Of a stretch of DNA of 64,000 nucleotides, positions 7,987 to 16,043 are shown piece after piece. The position numbers were made by a program, and so were the translations under genes. The notes beneath the pieces are model-generated. The model saw nothing but the letters and a program-made list of their open reading frames with translations. It had not been told where the DNA came from and searched no databases. The stretch's first letter is position 1; each line of letters opens with the position of its first letter. The DNA comes from Edaphobacter flagellatus (lineage in GTDB: Bacteria > Acidobacteriota > Terriglobia > Terriglobales > Acidobacteriaceae): the NCBI RefSeq assembly GCF_025264665.1, contig NZ_CP073697.1, forward strand, positions 2,914,001 through 2,978,000, given 5' to 3'.

Positions 7987-10119
7987 ATGAGCGAAGAACG
8001 GGCATCGACACGCACCGTGCACGCAGTTTGTTCGCACGATTGCCCTGACTCCTGCGGTGTGCTGGTTACCGTCGATCAGCTTACGGGCCGCGCCACAAAG
8101 ATTCAGGGTGACCCGTCCCATCCGGTGACGCGCGGCTTCCTCTGCGGCAAGGTGGCGAAGTATCTCGACCGCGTCTATTCGCCCGATCGCCTGCTCTACC
8201 CCATGCGCCGCAAGCCCGGCATTCCCAAAGGGCCTCTGCCGCAGGGCCGTGAGGCAGAAGCCTTCGAGCGCATTACGTGGGATCAGGCGCTGGATGAGAT
8301 TGCTGCCCGCCTCACGACGATCGCTGCCGAGTATGGCCCTGAGAGCATCCTGCCCTACAGCTACGCCGGTACGATCGGTCAGCTGGGCTATGGCTCGATG
8401 GATCGGCGCTTTTTCTACCGCCTCGGCGCCTCGCAGCTTGATCGCACTATCTGCTCCTCGGCTGGCGGTGCTGCGCTCTTAAGCGTCTATGGCATACGGC
8501 TTGGCATTGCGCCTGAATATTTTGCCCACTCAGGACTTGTCATTGCCTGGGGAGCGAATATCCATGGCAACAACATCCATCTGTGGCCCTTTATTGAAGA
8601 GGCCCGCCGCCATGGCGCCCGTCTGATCGTCGTCGATCCCTACAAGACGCGTACAGCCGCGCTTGCCGACGAGCATCTCGCAATTCATCCCGGAACAGAC
8701 ACTGCGCTTGCGCTGGCTATCATGCATGTCATCCTGCGCGATGGCCTCGAAGACAGTACATACATTGACAGTTGCACACACGGTTTTGCTGAGCTCAAAG
8801 CGCACGTGTTACGGCCGGAGCACTCTCCAGCGGTCGTTGCAGGCGTCACCGGTATCGATGCCACGATCATCGAGCGCTTCGCTCGCGCCTACGCTACTGC
8901 AGGGCGCAACGGCAGCCGTCCGGCAGCGATTCGCCTCAACTATGGCATCCAGCGCAGCGAAAACGGCGGCACTGCGGCGCGCGCAGTCGCAATGCTTCCT
9001 CTGCTGACCGGTTCGTGGCAGTACAAGGGAGGCGGGCTGCAACTCTCCACTTCGGGTACGTTCCCCTTTAAGAGCGCGAGACTGCAGATGCCTGAGCTGA
9101 TGCAGGCCAGCTCGCTTGGCCGCGATGCACGCATCATCAACATGAACCAGCTCGGCGAAGCGCTGACGACCGATGATGCAGGAGTCGGCGGCCCGCCGGT
9201 GAAGGCGCTCTTTGTCTACAACTCCAACCCCGGAGCCGTCGCGCCTAACCAGAACGATGTATTGCGCGGCATGCGGCGTGAGGATCTTTTTACGGTCGTG
9301 CATGAGCAGTTCTTTACCGACACGACCGACTACGCCGATATTGTTCTTCCGGCAGCGACCTTTTTGGAGACGAAGGACGTGCAGGGCGCGTACGGGCATC
9401 TCTATGCGCAGCTTTCGGAGCAGGCTATCGCCCCGCTGGGCGAAGCACGCAATAACGTCCGGCTCTTCGGAGAGCTTGGCCGGCGCATGGGCTTCCCCGA
9501 AGCCTGCTTCGATGACCGCGAGGACGAGCTGATCGACCAGGCCATCGATACCGGAGCGCCGTGGTTTGCAGGTATCACCCGCACTACGCTCGAGCGTGAA
9601 GGTCACATTCGTATCGCCATGCCCGAGAATGCGAATGGCGATGTGTTGCCGTTCTCTACACCTGAATGGTTCAGGACGCCAAGCGGACGTGGGGAGCTTG
9701 TCCCAGTCCCTGTTTTCAAAGCGCCGACAGAGTCGCGTGCCAATGCGCGCGAATATCCTCTGGAGTTCCTGCCGCGCAAGGCCGATAACTACATGAACTC
9801 GACCTTCGCCAATATCCCCGTGCACCAGCGCATGGAGGCGAAGACAGCTGGCATTCTCGAGATGCATGCCTCTGACGCCACGTCTCGTGGTATTCAAAGC
9901 GGCGATGAGGTTGAGATCTTCAATGCGCGCGGCGTGATCCGGCTGCGCGCCCACGTCAATGGCCATGTGGGTGCAGGTGTCGTTGCTGCGCGCCTCGACT
10001 GGAACAAGCTCTCGCCCCATGGCTCGAATATCAATGCGCTTACGAGCGAGCGGCTTACGGATATCGGAGGTGGAGCCACCTTCTACTCCACCCTTGTCGA
10101 AGTTCGTAAAGCTGGATGA
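7987..10119 (+). CDS. Molybdopterin oxidoreductase (DMSO reductase superfamily), cytoplasmic
   Basis: 710 residues. N-terminal cysteines C15-x3-C19-x3-C23 and C53 (in GFLCGK) form the 4Fe-4S site typical of the superfamily, followed by a molybdopterin domain (about residues 60-560) and a C-terminal MoCo dinucleotide-binding beta-barrel domain (about 590-705, including ARLDWNKLSPHG). The region usually supplying the metal ligand reads TICSSAGG (C156 to S158), so the ligand may be Cys or Ser. No Tat or Sec signal is visible and no electron-transfer subunit is adjacent, so it is probably a soluble stand-alone enzyme. Substrate cannot be assigned. The threonine-dehydratase-like gene follows after 72 bases. 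Confidence 0.85.
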   Translation: MSEERASTRTVHAVCSHDCPDSCGVLVTVDQLTGRATKIQGDPSHPVTRGFLCGKVAKYLDRVYSPDRLLYPMRRKPGIPKGPLPQGREAEAFERITWDQALDEIAARLTTIAAEYGPESILPYSYAGTIGQLGYGSMDRRFFYRLGASQLDRTICSSAGGAALLSVYGIRLGIAPEYFAHSGLVIAWGANIHGNNIHLWPFIEEARRHGARLIVVDPYKTRTAALADEHLAIHPGTDTALALAIMHVILRDGLEDSTYIDSCTHGFAELKAHVLRPEHSPAVVAGVTGIDATIIERFARAYATAGRNGSRPAAIRLNYGIQRSENGGTAARAVAMLPLLTGSWQYKGGGLQLSTSGTFPFKSARLQMPELMQASSLGRDARIINMNQLGEALTTDDAGVGGPPVKALFVYNSNPGAVAPNQNDVLRGMRREDLFTVVHEQFFTDTTDYADIVLPAATFLETKDVQGAYGHLYAQLSEQAIAPLGEARNNVRLFGELGRRMGFPEACFDDREDELIDQAIDTGAPWFAGITRTTLEREGHIRIAMPENANGDVLPFSTPEWFRTPSGRGELVPVPVFKAPTESRANAREYPLEFLPRKADNYMNSTFANIPVHQRMEAKTAGILEMHASDATSRGIQSGDEVEIFNARGVIRLRAHVNGHVGAGVVAARLDWNKLSPHGSNINALTSERLTDIGGGATFYSTLVEVRKAG

Positions 10120-10191
10120 GCCGGACTCTCTTTTCGAAGCCGGACTTCGGTCCGCATCATCGTATTGCTAACCATAAACTTGGAGTCGGTG

Positions 10192-11172
10192 ATGGAGAAA
10201 GGTCTTCCTACTCTTGAAGAGATACGGCGGGCGGCTGCGCTTGTCTACCAGACGATGCCCGCGACCCCGCAGTACACGTGGCCTCTGCTGAGCGAACGAG
10301 CTAATGCGGAAGTATGGGTCAAGCACGAGAACCACTCCCCCGTCGGAGCTTTCAAGATTCGTGGGGGTCTTGTCTATATGGACTGGCTTCGGCGCGAACG
10401 TCCTGACGTAACCACGGTCGTCACCGCGACCCGCGGCAATCATGGCCAGTCCATTGCCTTGGCTGCCACCCGAAGCGCCATCCGCTCCGTCATCGTGGTG
10501 CCGCGTGGCAATAGTGTCGAGAAGAATCGCGCCATGCAGGAGCTGGGGGCAGAGCTGATTGAAGAGGGCGACGATTTTCAGGCTGCGCTCGAGCATGCCG
10601 TCCGGCTGGAGCGCGAGAACGGCTGGCACTGGGTTCCCAGCTACCACCGCCTGCTGGTTACCGGAGTCGCCACGGCTTCATTGGAGTTCCTTTCCGCGGC
10701 CCCCGAGCTTGACACCGTCTACGTTCCCATTGGGATGGGCTCAGGCATCAGCGGCATGGTCGCCGTGCGGGATGCCCTCGGGCTCCGCACCCGCGTCGTA
10801 GGTGTCGTTTCGAGCCATGCTCCGGCCTTTGCCCTCTCCTACGGTGCGGGCCGAGTGGTGGAGCATGCCGTGGCCACCCGTATCGCCGATGGGGTCGCCT
10901 GCCGCAAGCCTACCGAAGAGGCTCTTCAGGTCGTTCTTTCCGGGGTCGACCGTGTCCTTCAGGTCTCCGACGACGAGGTCGAGGCAGCCATGCGCGCCTA
11001 CTTCGCCGACACCCACAATGTAGCGGAAGGAGCCGGGGCTGTCGGTCTTGCCGGCCTGCTTCAGGATCGCAAGGCCCGGCCATTGGGGGTTGGAGCGCGT
11101 GTCGGCACTGTACTTGGCGGTGGCAACGTCGATACCGACGCCTTCGCCCGGGTGCTCGCGGCCTCCGCATAA
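10192..11172 (+). CDS. Threonine dehydratase-like PLP enzyme (fold type II)
   Basis: 326 residues from the ATG at 10192, chosen because GGAG lies 6 bases upstream; a start at 10165 has none. PLP-lysine motif GAFKIRGG (K55), substrate loop TRGNHGQS, and phosphate loop PIGMGSGISG. Family members deaminate threonine or serine (or related beta-hydroxy amino acids) to the 2-oxo acid and ammonia. There is no C-terminal ACT domain, so it resembles the short catabolic form rather than isoleucine-regulated IlvA. It probably shares a transcript with the upstream oxidoreductase. Confidence 0.83.
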   Translation: MEKGLPTLEEIRRAAALVYQTMPATPQYTWPLLSERANAEVWVKHENHSPVGAFKIRGGLVYMDWLRRERPDVTTVVTATRGNHGQSIALAATRSAIRSVIVVPRGNSVEKNRAMQELGAELIEEGDDFQAALEHAVRLERENGWHWVPSYHRLLVTGVATASLEFLSAAPELDTVYVPIGMGSGISGMVAVRDALGLRTRVVGVVSSHAPAFALSYGAGRVVEHAVATRIADGVACRKPTEEALQVVLSGVDRVLQVSDDEVEAAMRAYFADTHNVAEGAGAVGLAGLLQDRKARPLGVGARVGTVLGGGNVDTDAFARVLAASA

Positions 11173-11324
11173 ATTTCCTTGCCGGGAGCGGGTGACCATT
11201 CGTAGTGTCGTCGGTCAAAAAGTCACCGCATTTGGTCAGCTTTTCGCGGTGAACTGTGTCCGATAACCTGTTTTTTGTGCAATGTAACCTGCGGGCAAAC
11301 TCGCTAAGCGCCCGTACGCTCCCA

Positions 11325-11330
11325 TATAAT
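11325..11330 (+). promoter_or_regulatory. Candidate -10 element upstream of bamA
   Basis: A perfect TATAAT lies 53 bases upstream of the bamA start in the 210-base gap after the dehydratase gene. No good -35 is visible at 16-18 bases, so the assignment is weak. Confidence 0.25.
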
Positions 11331-11382
11331 CAAGACTCCCCTTCAGGAACCGGCGGGGTCTGATTTTTCTAGCAGTGAGGGT

Positions 11383-14319
11383 GTGCGTATCTTTACCGTA
11401 AATCGAGAGAGCGGAAGCTCCCTGAAGAGCAAGACAAGGCCTGTGCGCGCATGCTCCAGCTGCTTCCGCATCGTTTATTCCGTGTCGTTTCTCGCATTCG
11501 CCCTTGCGATGGTTCCGTCGCTCCGGGCGCAGGATGCCTCGGCCAACACAGGCAATCCGCAGACACTCTGCCAGCCGCAGGTTGTCGGTAACCGCAGAAT
11601 CCCCAAGGAGTCTGTCCTCGCTCGCCTGTTCTCACACCAGGGCGATCTGTACGATCCGCAGGTTGTCGAGCGGGACTTCAACTCGTTGTGGAACACCGGC
11701 TACTTTGATGACGTCCGCATCGAGCGCGTCGACGGCGCCAAGTGCGTTCAGCTCGTCGTCTATGTCCGCGAGAAACCCACCATCCGCGAAATCAACTACA
11801 AGGGCGTCAACGCCATCTCCCAGTCCGACATTATGGATGGCCTGAAGAAGGCAAAGGTCGGTCTTTCGGTCGAGAGCCAGTACGATCCAACCAAAGTGAA
11901 GCGTGCCGAAGTCGTTCTGAAGGAGATGCTCGCTGCCCACGGCCATCAGTTCGCCACGATCCGCACCGAGGTTAAGACCATTCCGCCGGCGGCCGTCGCG
12001 CTGACCTTCAACGTGAAGGAAGGCCCGACCGTGAAGGTGGGCAAGATTCAGTTTGACGGCAATGTCAGTGTTTCCGACCGCGCCCTGCGTGCGTCGATGA
12101 AGAACCTCAAACCAATCGGCATTCCGCATTCGATCATTCTTGAGAGTCTCTTCCCCCGTACCTACGACGCTACCAAGCTTGACGAGGACACCGAGCGCGT
12201 CCGTATGGCGTATCGTGATCGCGGCTACTTCAAGGCGCTCACAGGCCCCGCCGAGACTCACGTCCGCGATGCAGGCGGCCTTAATCCGCTCACGCTGCGC
12301 CCGTCCAAAGGTAAGCGCGTCGACATTCTGATGCCCGTTGAAGAAGGCTCCCGCTACCGTCTGGGCGGCATCACCTTTACCGGCAACAAGAACCTCACCA
12401 ATGCCAAGGCCTTGCGCGCCCAGTTCGCGCAGAAGGACGGCGAGTTCTTCAATGCCACTCTCTTCGGCAAAGGCCTGGAGGCTCTGCGCAAAGCCTATGG
12501 CCAGTATGGCTACATCAACTTTGTTGGAACGCCGGTCCCGCGTATCGACGAGGCCAAAAAGCTGATCTATCTCGATATCGACATCGACGAAGGCAAGCCC
12601 TTCTACGTGTCGCGCATTGAATTCCAGGGCAACACCATCACCCGTGACAAGGTTATCCGTCGCGAGCTGCTGCTCGACGAAGGCCAGATATACAACTCGC
12701 AGTTGTGGGATCTGTCCATCATGCGCATCAACCAGCTGAACTACTTCGAGCCCCTCAAGGCTGAGCAGGATTCTGAGAGCCGGCAGAACGCCGACGACGG
12801 AACCGTGGACCTGCTGCTGAAGGTCAAGGAGAAGGGCAAGAACTCCATCGGTCTTAACGGTGGTATCAGCGGTCTGCAGGGAACCTTTATCGGTCTCAAC
12901 TACGAGACCAACAACTTCCTCGGTCTTGGCGAGACGCTTTCCGTACAGGCCAACATCGGCGACCTGTCGCGCAACCTGAGCTTCGGTTTCACCGAACCTT
13001 ACTTCCGCAACAAGCCCATCTCGCTTGGCCTGCAGGTCTTCACCAGCAAATACGACTTCAATCCGGCCAAGAGCTATGCCATCACCAAGGGGCAGAGCGA
13101 GAACCTGACCACGGCACAGCAGTCGCTGCTGACGAATTACAACCAGTCTTCCACCGGCATGACGCTCTCGCTCAGCTCGCCGCTGCGGCATCTCTGGGCT
13201 AACAAGGGCGTCACCCGCGTCGGTGTCTCCTACGCACTGTCGCGCTCGTCGGTCACGACGTTCAACGACAATACGCGCAACGTCTTCCAGACTCTCGCGT
13301 TCCGTGCTGGCGTTCAGGGCCAGAACCAACTGAACGGCATCATTACTTCGACAATCACGCCAAGCTTCAGCTTCTCGAGCATCGATCGCGCTGTGGGGCC
13401 GCACTCCGGACGTGACGTCAATCTTGCTGTTCAGATCGCTGGCGTCGGTGGCAACGTCAAGTATGTTCAGCCGATCATTACCTATCGCCAGTTTTATCCC
13501 ATCAAGGGTCTAAAGATTAACCGCGAAGGACACAACGTACTCGCGTATCGTGCTCAGCTCTCGCACATCACCGGCTTCGCCGGCGAGGTAGCTCCGCCAA
13601 CCAACCGTATCTACTCCGGCGGCGAGATGGATGTGCGCGGTTTCGACGTTCGCTCGTCTTCGCCGTACACCTTCATTCCCAATCGTGTGCTCTTCAACCT
13701 CACGAATCCCGATGGCACCACGGTTCCGCGCGATCCATCCAACCCGTCGCTCGGCAATGTGCAGATTCCCCTGCCGCTTTATCGCATGGTCTCGATCGGT
13801 GGCGACACCAGCTTTACCGGGAACATCGAATACCGTATTCCCATCGTCAACCAGGTTACGTTTGCCTTCTTTACCGACTTCAATATGACCTTTGACGTTT
13901 ATCCGGATCAGCTTCGCCAGAGCGTCTCCGGCCAGCAGGAGATCTCCAGCCCGCTTTACGGATGCCCTACCTTTATCAACGGCGCCTGCTATGGCGGCAA
14001 GCAGATTTCCTTTCCCAACCCGCTCAAGGTCGTGCCTGGCACCAACTATGTGCCCCGCATGTCGAACGGAGCTGAGTTGCAGGTCATCCTGCCGATCGTC
14101 AACGCACCGTTCCGTATCTTCTACGCCTACAACCCACTGCGCCTCTACAAGACGGTGCCGCAGCAGCTGGCTACGGATGGTGCTACGTTCCGCAGCTTCT
14201 TCCCGGACTCCGGGGCAGGCCAGTTCACCTACCTGCAGGCCATTCAGCTCTATGGAGCCGACTACATCCTGCGCGAGCCGAGAAAGACCTTCCGCCTGAC
14301 GGTATCGACTACCTTCTAG
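11383..14319 (+). CDS. bamA: BamA, outer-membrane protein assembly factor
   Basis: 978 residues starting with GTG at 11383. The start gives a long N-region before the hydrophobic signal (VYSVSFLAFALAMVPSLRAQ). POTRA repeats occupy roughly residues 60-420, visible as successive blocks such as VVGNRRIPKESVLARLFS, VGKIQFDGNVSVSDRAL, LGGITFTGNKNLTNAKAL and VSRIEFQGNTITRDKVI. The Omp85 barrel follows (about 510-978) and ends in phenylalanine (LTVSTTF). The larger size than E. coli BamA (810) comes from extra loops in the barrel, including the two-Cys segment at about residues 866-874. BamA is the insertase for outer-membrane beta-barrels. A strong terminator follows, and lptD and two periplasmic folding factors lie just downstream. 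Confidence 0.93.
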   Translation: MRIFTVNRESGSSLKSKTRPVRACSSCFRIVYSVSFLAFALAMVPSLRAQDASANTGNPQTLCQPQVVGNRRIPKESVLARLFSHQGDLYDPQVVERDFNSLWNTGYFDDVRIERVDGAKCVQLVVYVREKPTIREINYKGVNAISQSDIMDGLKKAKVGLSVESQYDPTKVKRAEVVLKEMLAAHGHQFATIRTEVKTIPPAAVALTFNVKEGPTVKVGKIQFDGNVSVSDRALRASMKNLKPIGIPHSIILESLFPRTYDATKLDEDTERVRMAYRDRGYFKALTGPAETHVRDAGGLNPLTLRPSKGKRVDILMPVEEGSRYRLGGITFTGNKNLTNAKALRAQFAQKDGEFFNATLFGKGLEALRKAYGQYGYINFVGTPVPRIDEAKKLIYLDIDIDEGKPFYVSRIEFQGNTITRDKVIRRELLLDEGQIYNSQLWDLSIMRINQLNYFEPLKAEQDSESRQNADDGTVDLLLKVKEKGKNSIGLNGGISGLQGTFIGLNYETNNFLGLGETLSVQANIGDLSRNLSFGFTEPYFRNKPISLGLQVFTSKYDFNPAKSYAITKGQSENLTTAQQSLLTNYNQSSTGMTLSLSSPLRHLWANKGVTRVGVSYALSRSSVTTFNDNTRNVFQTLAFRAGVQGQNQLNGIITSTITPSFSFSSIDRAVGPHSGRDVNLAVQIAGVGGNVKYVQPIITYRQFYPIKGLKINREGHNVLAYRAQLSHITGFAGEVAPPTNRIYSGGEMDVRGFDVRSSSPYTFIPNRVLFNLTNPDGTTVPRDPSNPSLGNVQIPLPLYRMVSIGGDTSFTGNIEYRIPIVNQVTFAFFTDFNMTFDVYPDQLRQSVSGQQEISSPLYGCPTFINGACYGGKQISFPNPLKVVPGTNYVPRMSNGAELQVILPIVNAPFRIFYAYNPLRLYKTVPQQLATDGATFRSFFPDSGAGQFTYLQAIQLYGADYILREPRKTFRLTVSTTF

Positions 14320-14341
14320 GCGAAGTTCTAGCTGTAAGAAT

Positions 14342-14380
14342 GAAAGCGGCTATGCCAAATGAGGCATAGCCGCTTTCTTA
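14342..14380 (+). terminator. Intrinsic terminator of bamA
   Basis: Perfect 15-bp stem GAAAGCGGCTATGCC (14342-14356) / GGCATAGCCGCTTTC (14363-14377), loop AAATGA, followed by TTA. It lies 22 bases past the bamA stop. Confidence 0.82.
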
Positions 14381-14572
14381 TACTTGCCGTCTGATTCGGA
14401 TCGTAGAGAAGGCTCCGTGTCCGGTAATCCGGCCGACGGTGACCTGATCAGGCTGGCAGCTTCTGCAACGCGGCGCCTGCGGCTCTGTGCGTCGGAGAAG
14501 GAGGCTAGATCACAAGTGCTTTGGGGACTATGCGCGGAAATATCTCAAGCAGCTCAACCCTCGAAAGCGGAT

Positions 14573-15988
14573 TTAGTAGCTACGCTGATACATCCGAGAG
14601 ATATGGTCGTGCCAGCCCAGTCCGTCGCTGTCAAATAGCGTCCAGATCAGGCCCAGGCCCAGCGGTGCTGCTGAAAGCACAAGAGCAAAGGCGCGGCGGC
14701 GCATCGCGGCGCGTGTCGGGTTCTCATCCGAGAACGTGCACAGCCCGATCCGCGCATAGCGCATGCCCGGAGTGGCATCAGAGAAGGTAAAGAACAGGTA
14801 CTGATAGGCAAAGCCAAGTACAACCAGGGCACCAACGGAGCTCAACGCTGCCGTCTGCAGGTTTATGTGCAGCCCATTCGGGGCGAACTGTGATGCCGTC
14901 AACACGAGCGCGGCAATAAAGACAAGGAATGCCGCCACAATCGCGCATCCGTCGACAGCCGCCGCCATAATGCGCAGATTCATAGGAGCGACCTGAAAGG
15001 ACGCAGCATAATGCCGCTGCGCTTCTTGCTGCTGCGCAGCCGATGTAACACGGGCCTGCCGTGCGTAGCCCGCATACTCGTCTGTCTCTGTATGGGCGAC
15101 AGCCTCTCCGCGAGGTTGCGCGTCCAGAAGGATCGATGTCCATTCCGGCGCAACGGCGTCGACCGCAGGAGCCGGAGAGAGCTGCTCGGGCTCCACTTCG
15201 AAGATGCGAAGCTGCGTCGTATCGTGCTGTGCGTCATCCTCCTCGCGCAGCGGTCCCTCAGCCAGCCTTGGACGGGCTTTGCGCGCCGCAACAAGCTGGC
15301 GCGGAAACTCGATCAGGTTCGCCGGAATTTCGACCGTAGGCTCGAGAACTTCAAAGATCGGCGCCTGGCGGAAGGCGATTTCCTCATCCAGCGAAAGCGC
15401 TTCTTCAGGGTCGATCGTCTCAGCATCGAGTTCCTCGTGCGCTGTTCTCAGGGCACGGAGAGCGGCCTCGCTGTCGGGCAGGCGAATATCGTTGCCTAGA
15501 CGTACGGTGAGTGAGGATGCATCAAACTTCGGCTCAGGAGCAGCATGCAGCTCAGGCGTCTCGGCCTTTGGCGCAGGCGGAGCCGGAACGAGCATGGGGG
15601 CCGGTTGCGGCTCCGCGGCGTACTGGTCGAGCGTCTCCAGCAGCTCGTATTGGGCCTGCGCGACGGCCTGTGCGTTCAGGGCAGCTACCTCGGCTGCGGC
15701 CTCGGCCTGTTGGATTGCCCGCTCGGCCTCTTCGGCCAGAAAAGAGCGGTAGCTCTTGGAGTGCGCATAGCGTTCGGCGACGGCAGCAGCGATGCGCGAC
15801 GCCCGCTCACGTGCCGGGGTAGCCGGGGCAGGTTGCTCGACAGCAGTGCCGACCGGCCGCACTTTGCGGCTGCGGTGCGCCGCAAGACGCTCGGCCACCT
15901 GCTGCTTCAGAGCAAAAGGCTCCAGAGGCAACTGGTCTGAAGAATCGGGTGTGGTCGTCGCCTGCTGTAATTTTCGCTCTGCGCTCAT
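14573..15988 (-). CDS. RDD-family membrane protein with long acidic low-complexity N-terminus
   Basis: 471 residues from the ATG at 15988; the frame continues a few codons upstream to 16024. Residues 1-333 are rich in Ala, Glu, Gln and Pro, with a probable coiled coil around RAIQQAEAAAEVAALNAQA and no recognisable domain. The last 138 residues are an RDD domain: NLRIMAAAVDGCAIV carries the conserved Arg/Asp pair, followed by three or four hydrophobic helices, and TPGMRYARIGL is typical of the family. RDD proteins are poorly understood; some act as Na+(K+)/H+ antiporters or accessory transport proteins. It separates bamA from lptD on the opposite strand. Confidence 0.75.
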   Translation of the reverse strand: MSAERKLQQATTTPDSSDQLPLEPFALKQQVAERLAAHRSRKVRPVGTAVEQPAPATPARERASRIAAAVAERYAHSKSYRSFLAEEAERAIQQAEAAAEVAALNAQAVAQAQYELLETLDQYAAEPQPAPMLVPAPPAPKAETPELHAAPEPKFDASSLTVRLGNDIRLPDSEAALRALRTAHEELDAETIDPEEALSLDEEIAFRQAPIFEVLEPTVEIPANLIEFPRQLVAARKARPRLAEGPLREEDDAQHDTTQLRIFEVEPEQLSPAPAVDAVAPEWTSILLDAQPRGEAVAHTETDEYAGYARQARVTSAAQQQEAQRHYAASFQVAPMNLRIMAAAVDGCAIVAAFLVFIAALVLTASQFAPNGLHINLQTAALSSVGALVVLGFAYQYLFFTFSDATPGMRYARIGLCTFSDENPTRAAMRRRAFALVLSAAPLGLGLIWTLFDSDGLGWHDHISRMYQRSY

Positions 15989-16043
15989 GGTGCCTGTGAA
16001 AACCTCGAACCCGCTACGGGTCAATTCTTGTTAGCCTCAAAGA

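Noticed and set aside
8809..10020. 403-codon leftward frame inside the molybdopterin oxidoreductase gene
   Set aside because: Shadow of a well-supported gene; Arg/His-rich composition and no motif.
11632..13404. 590-codon leftward frame inside bamA
   Set aside because: Antisense to conserved POTRA and barrel sequence; no independent domain or start signal.
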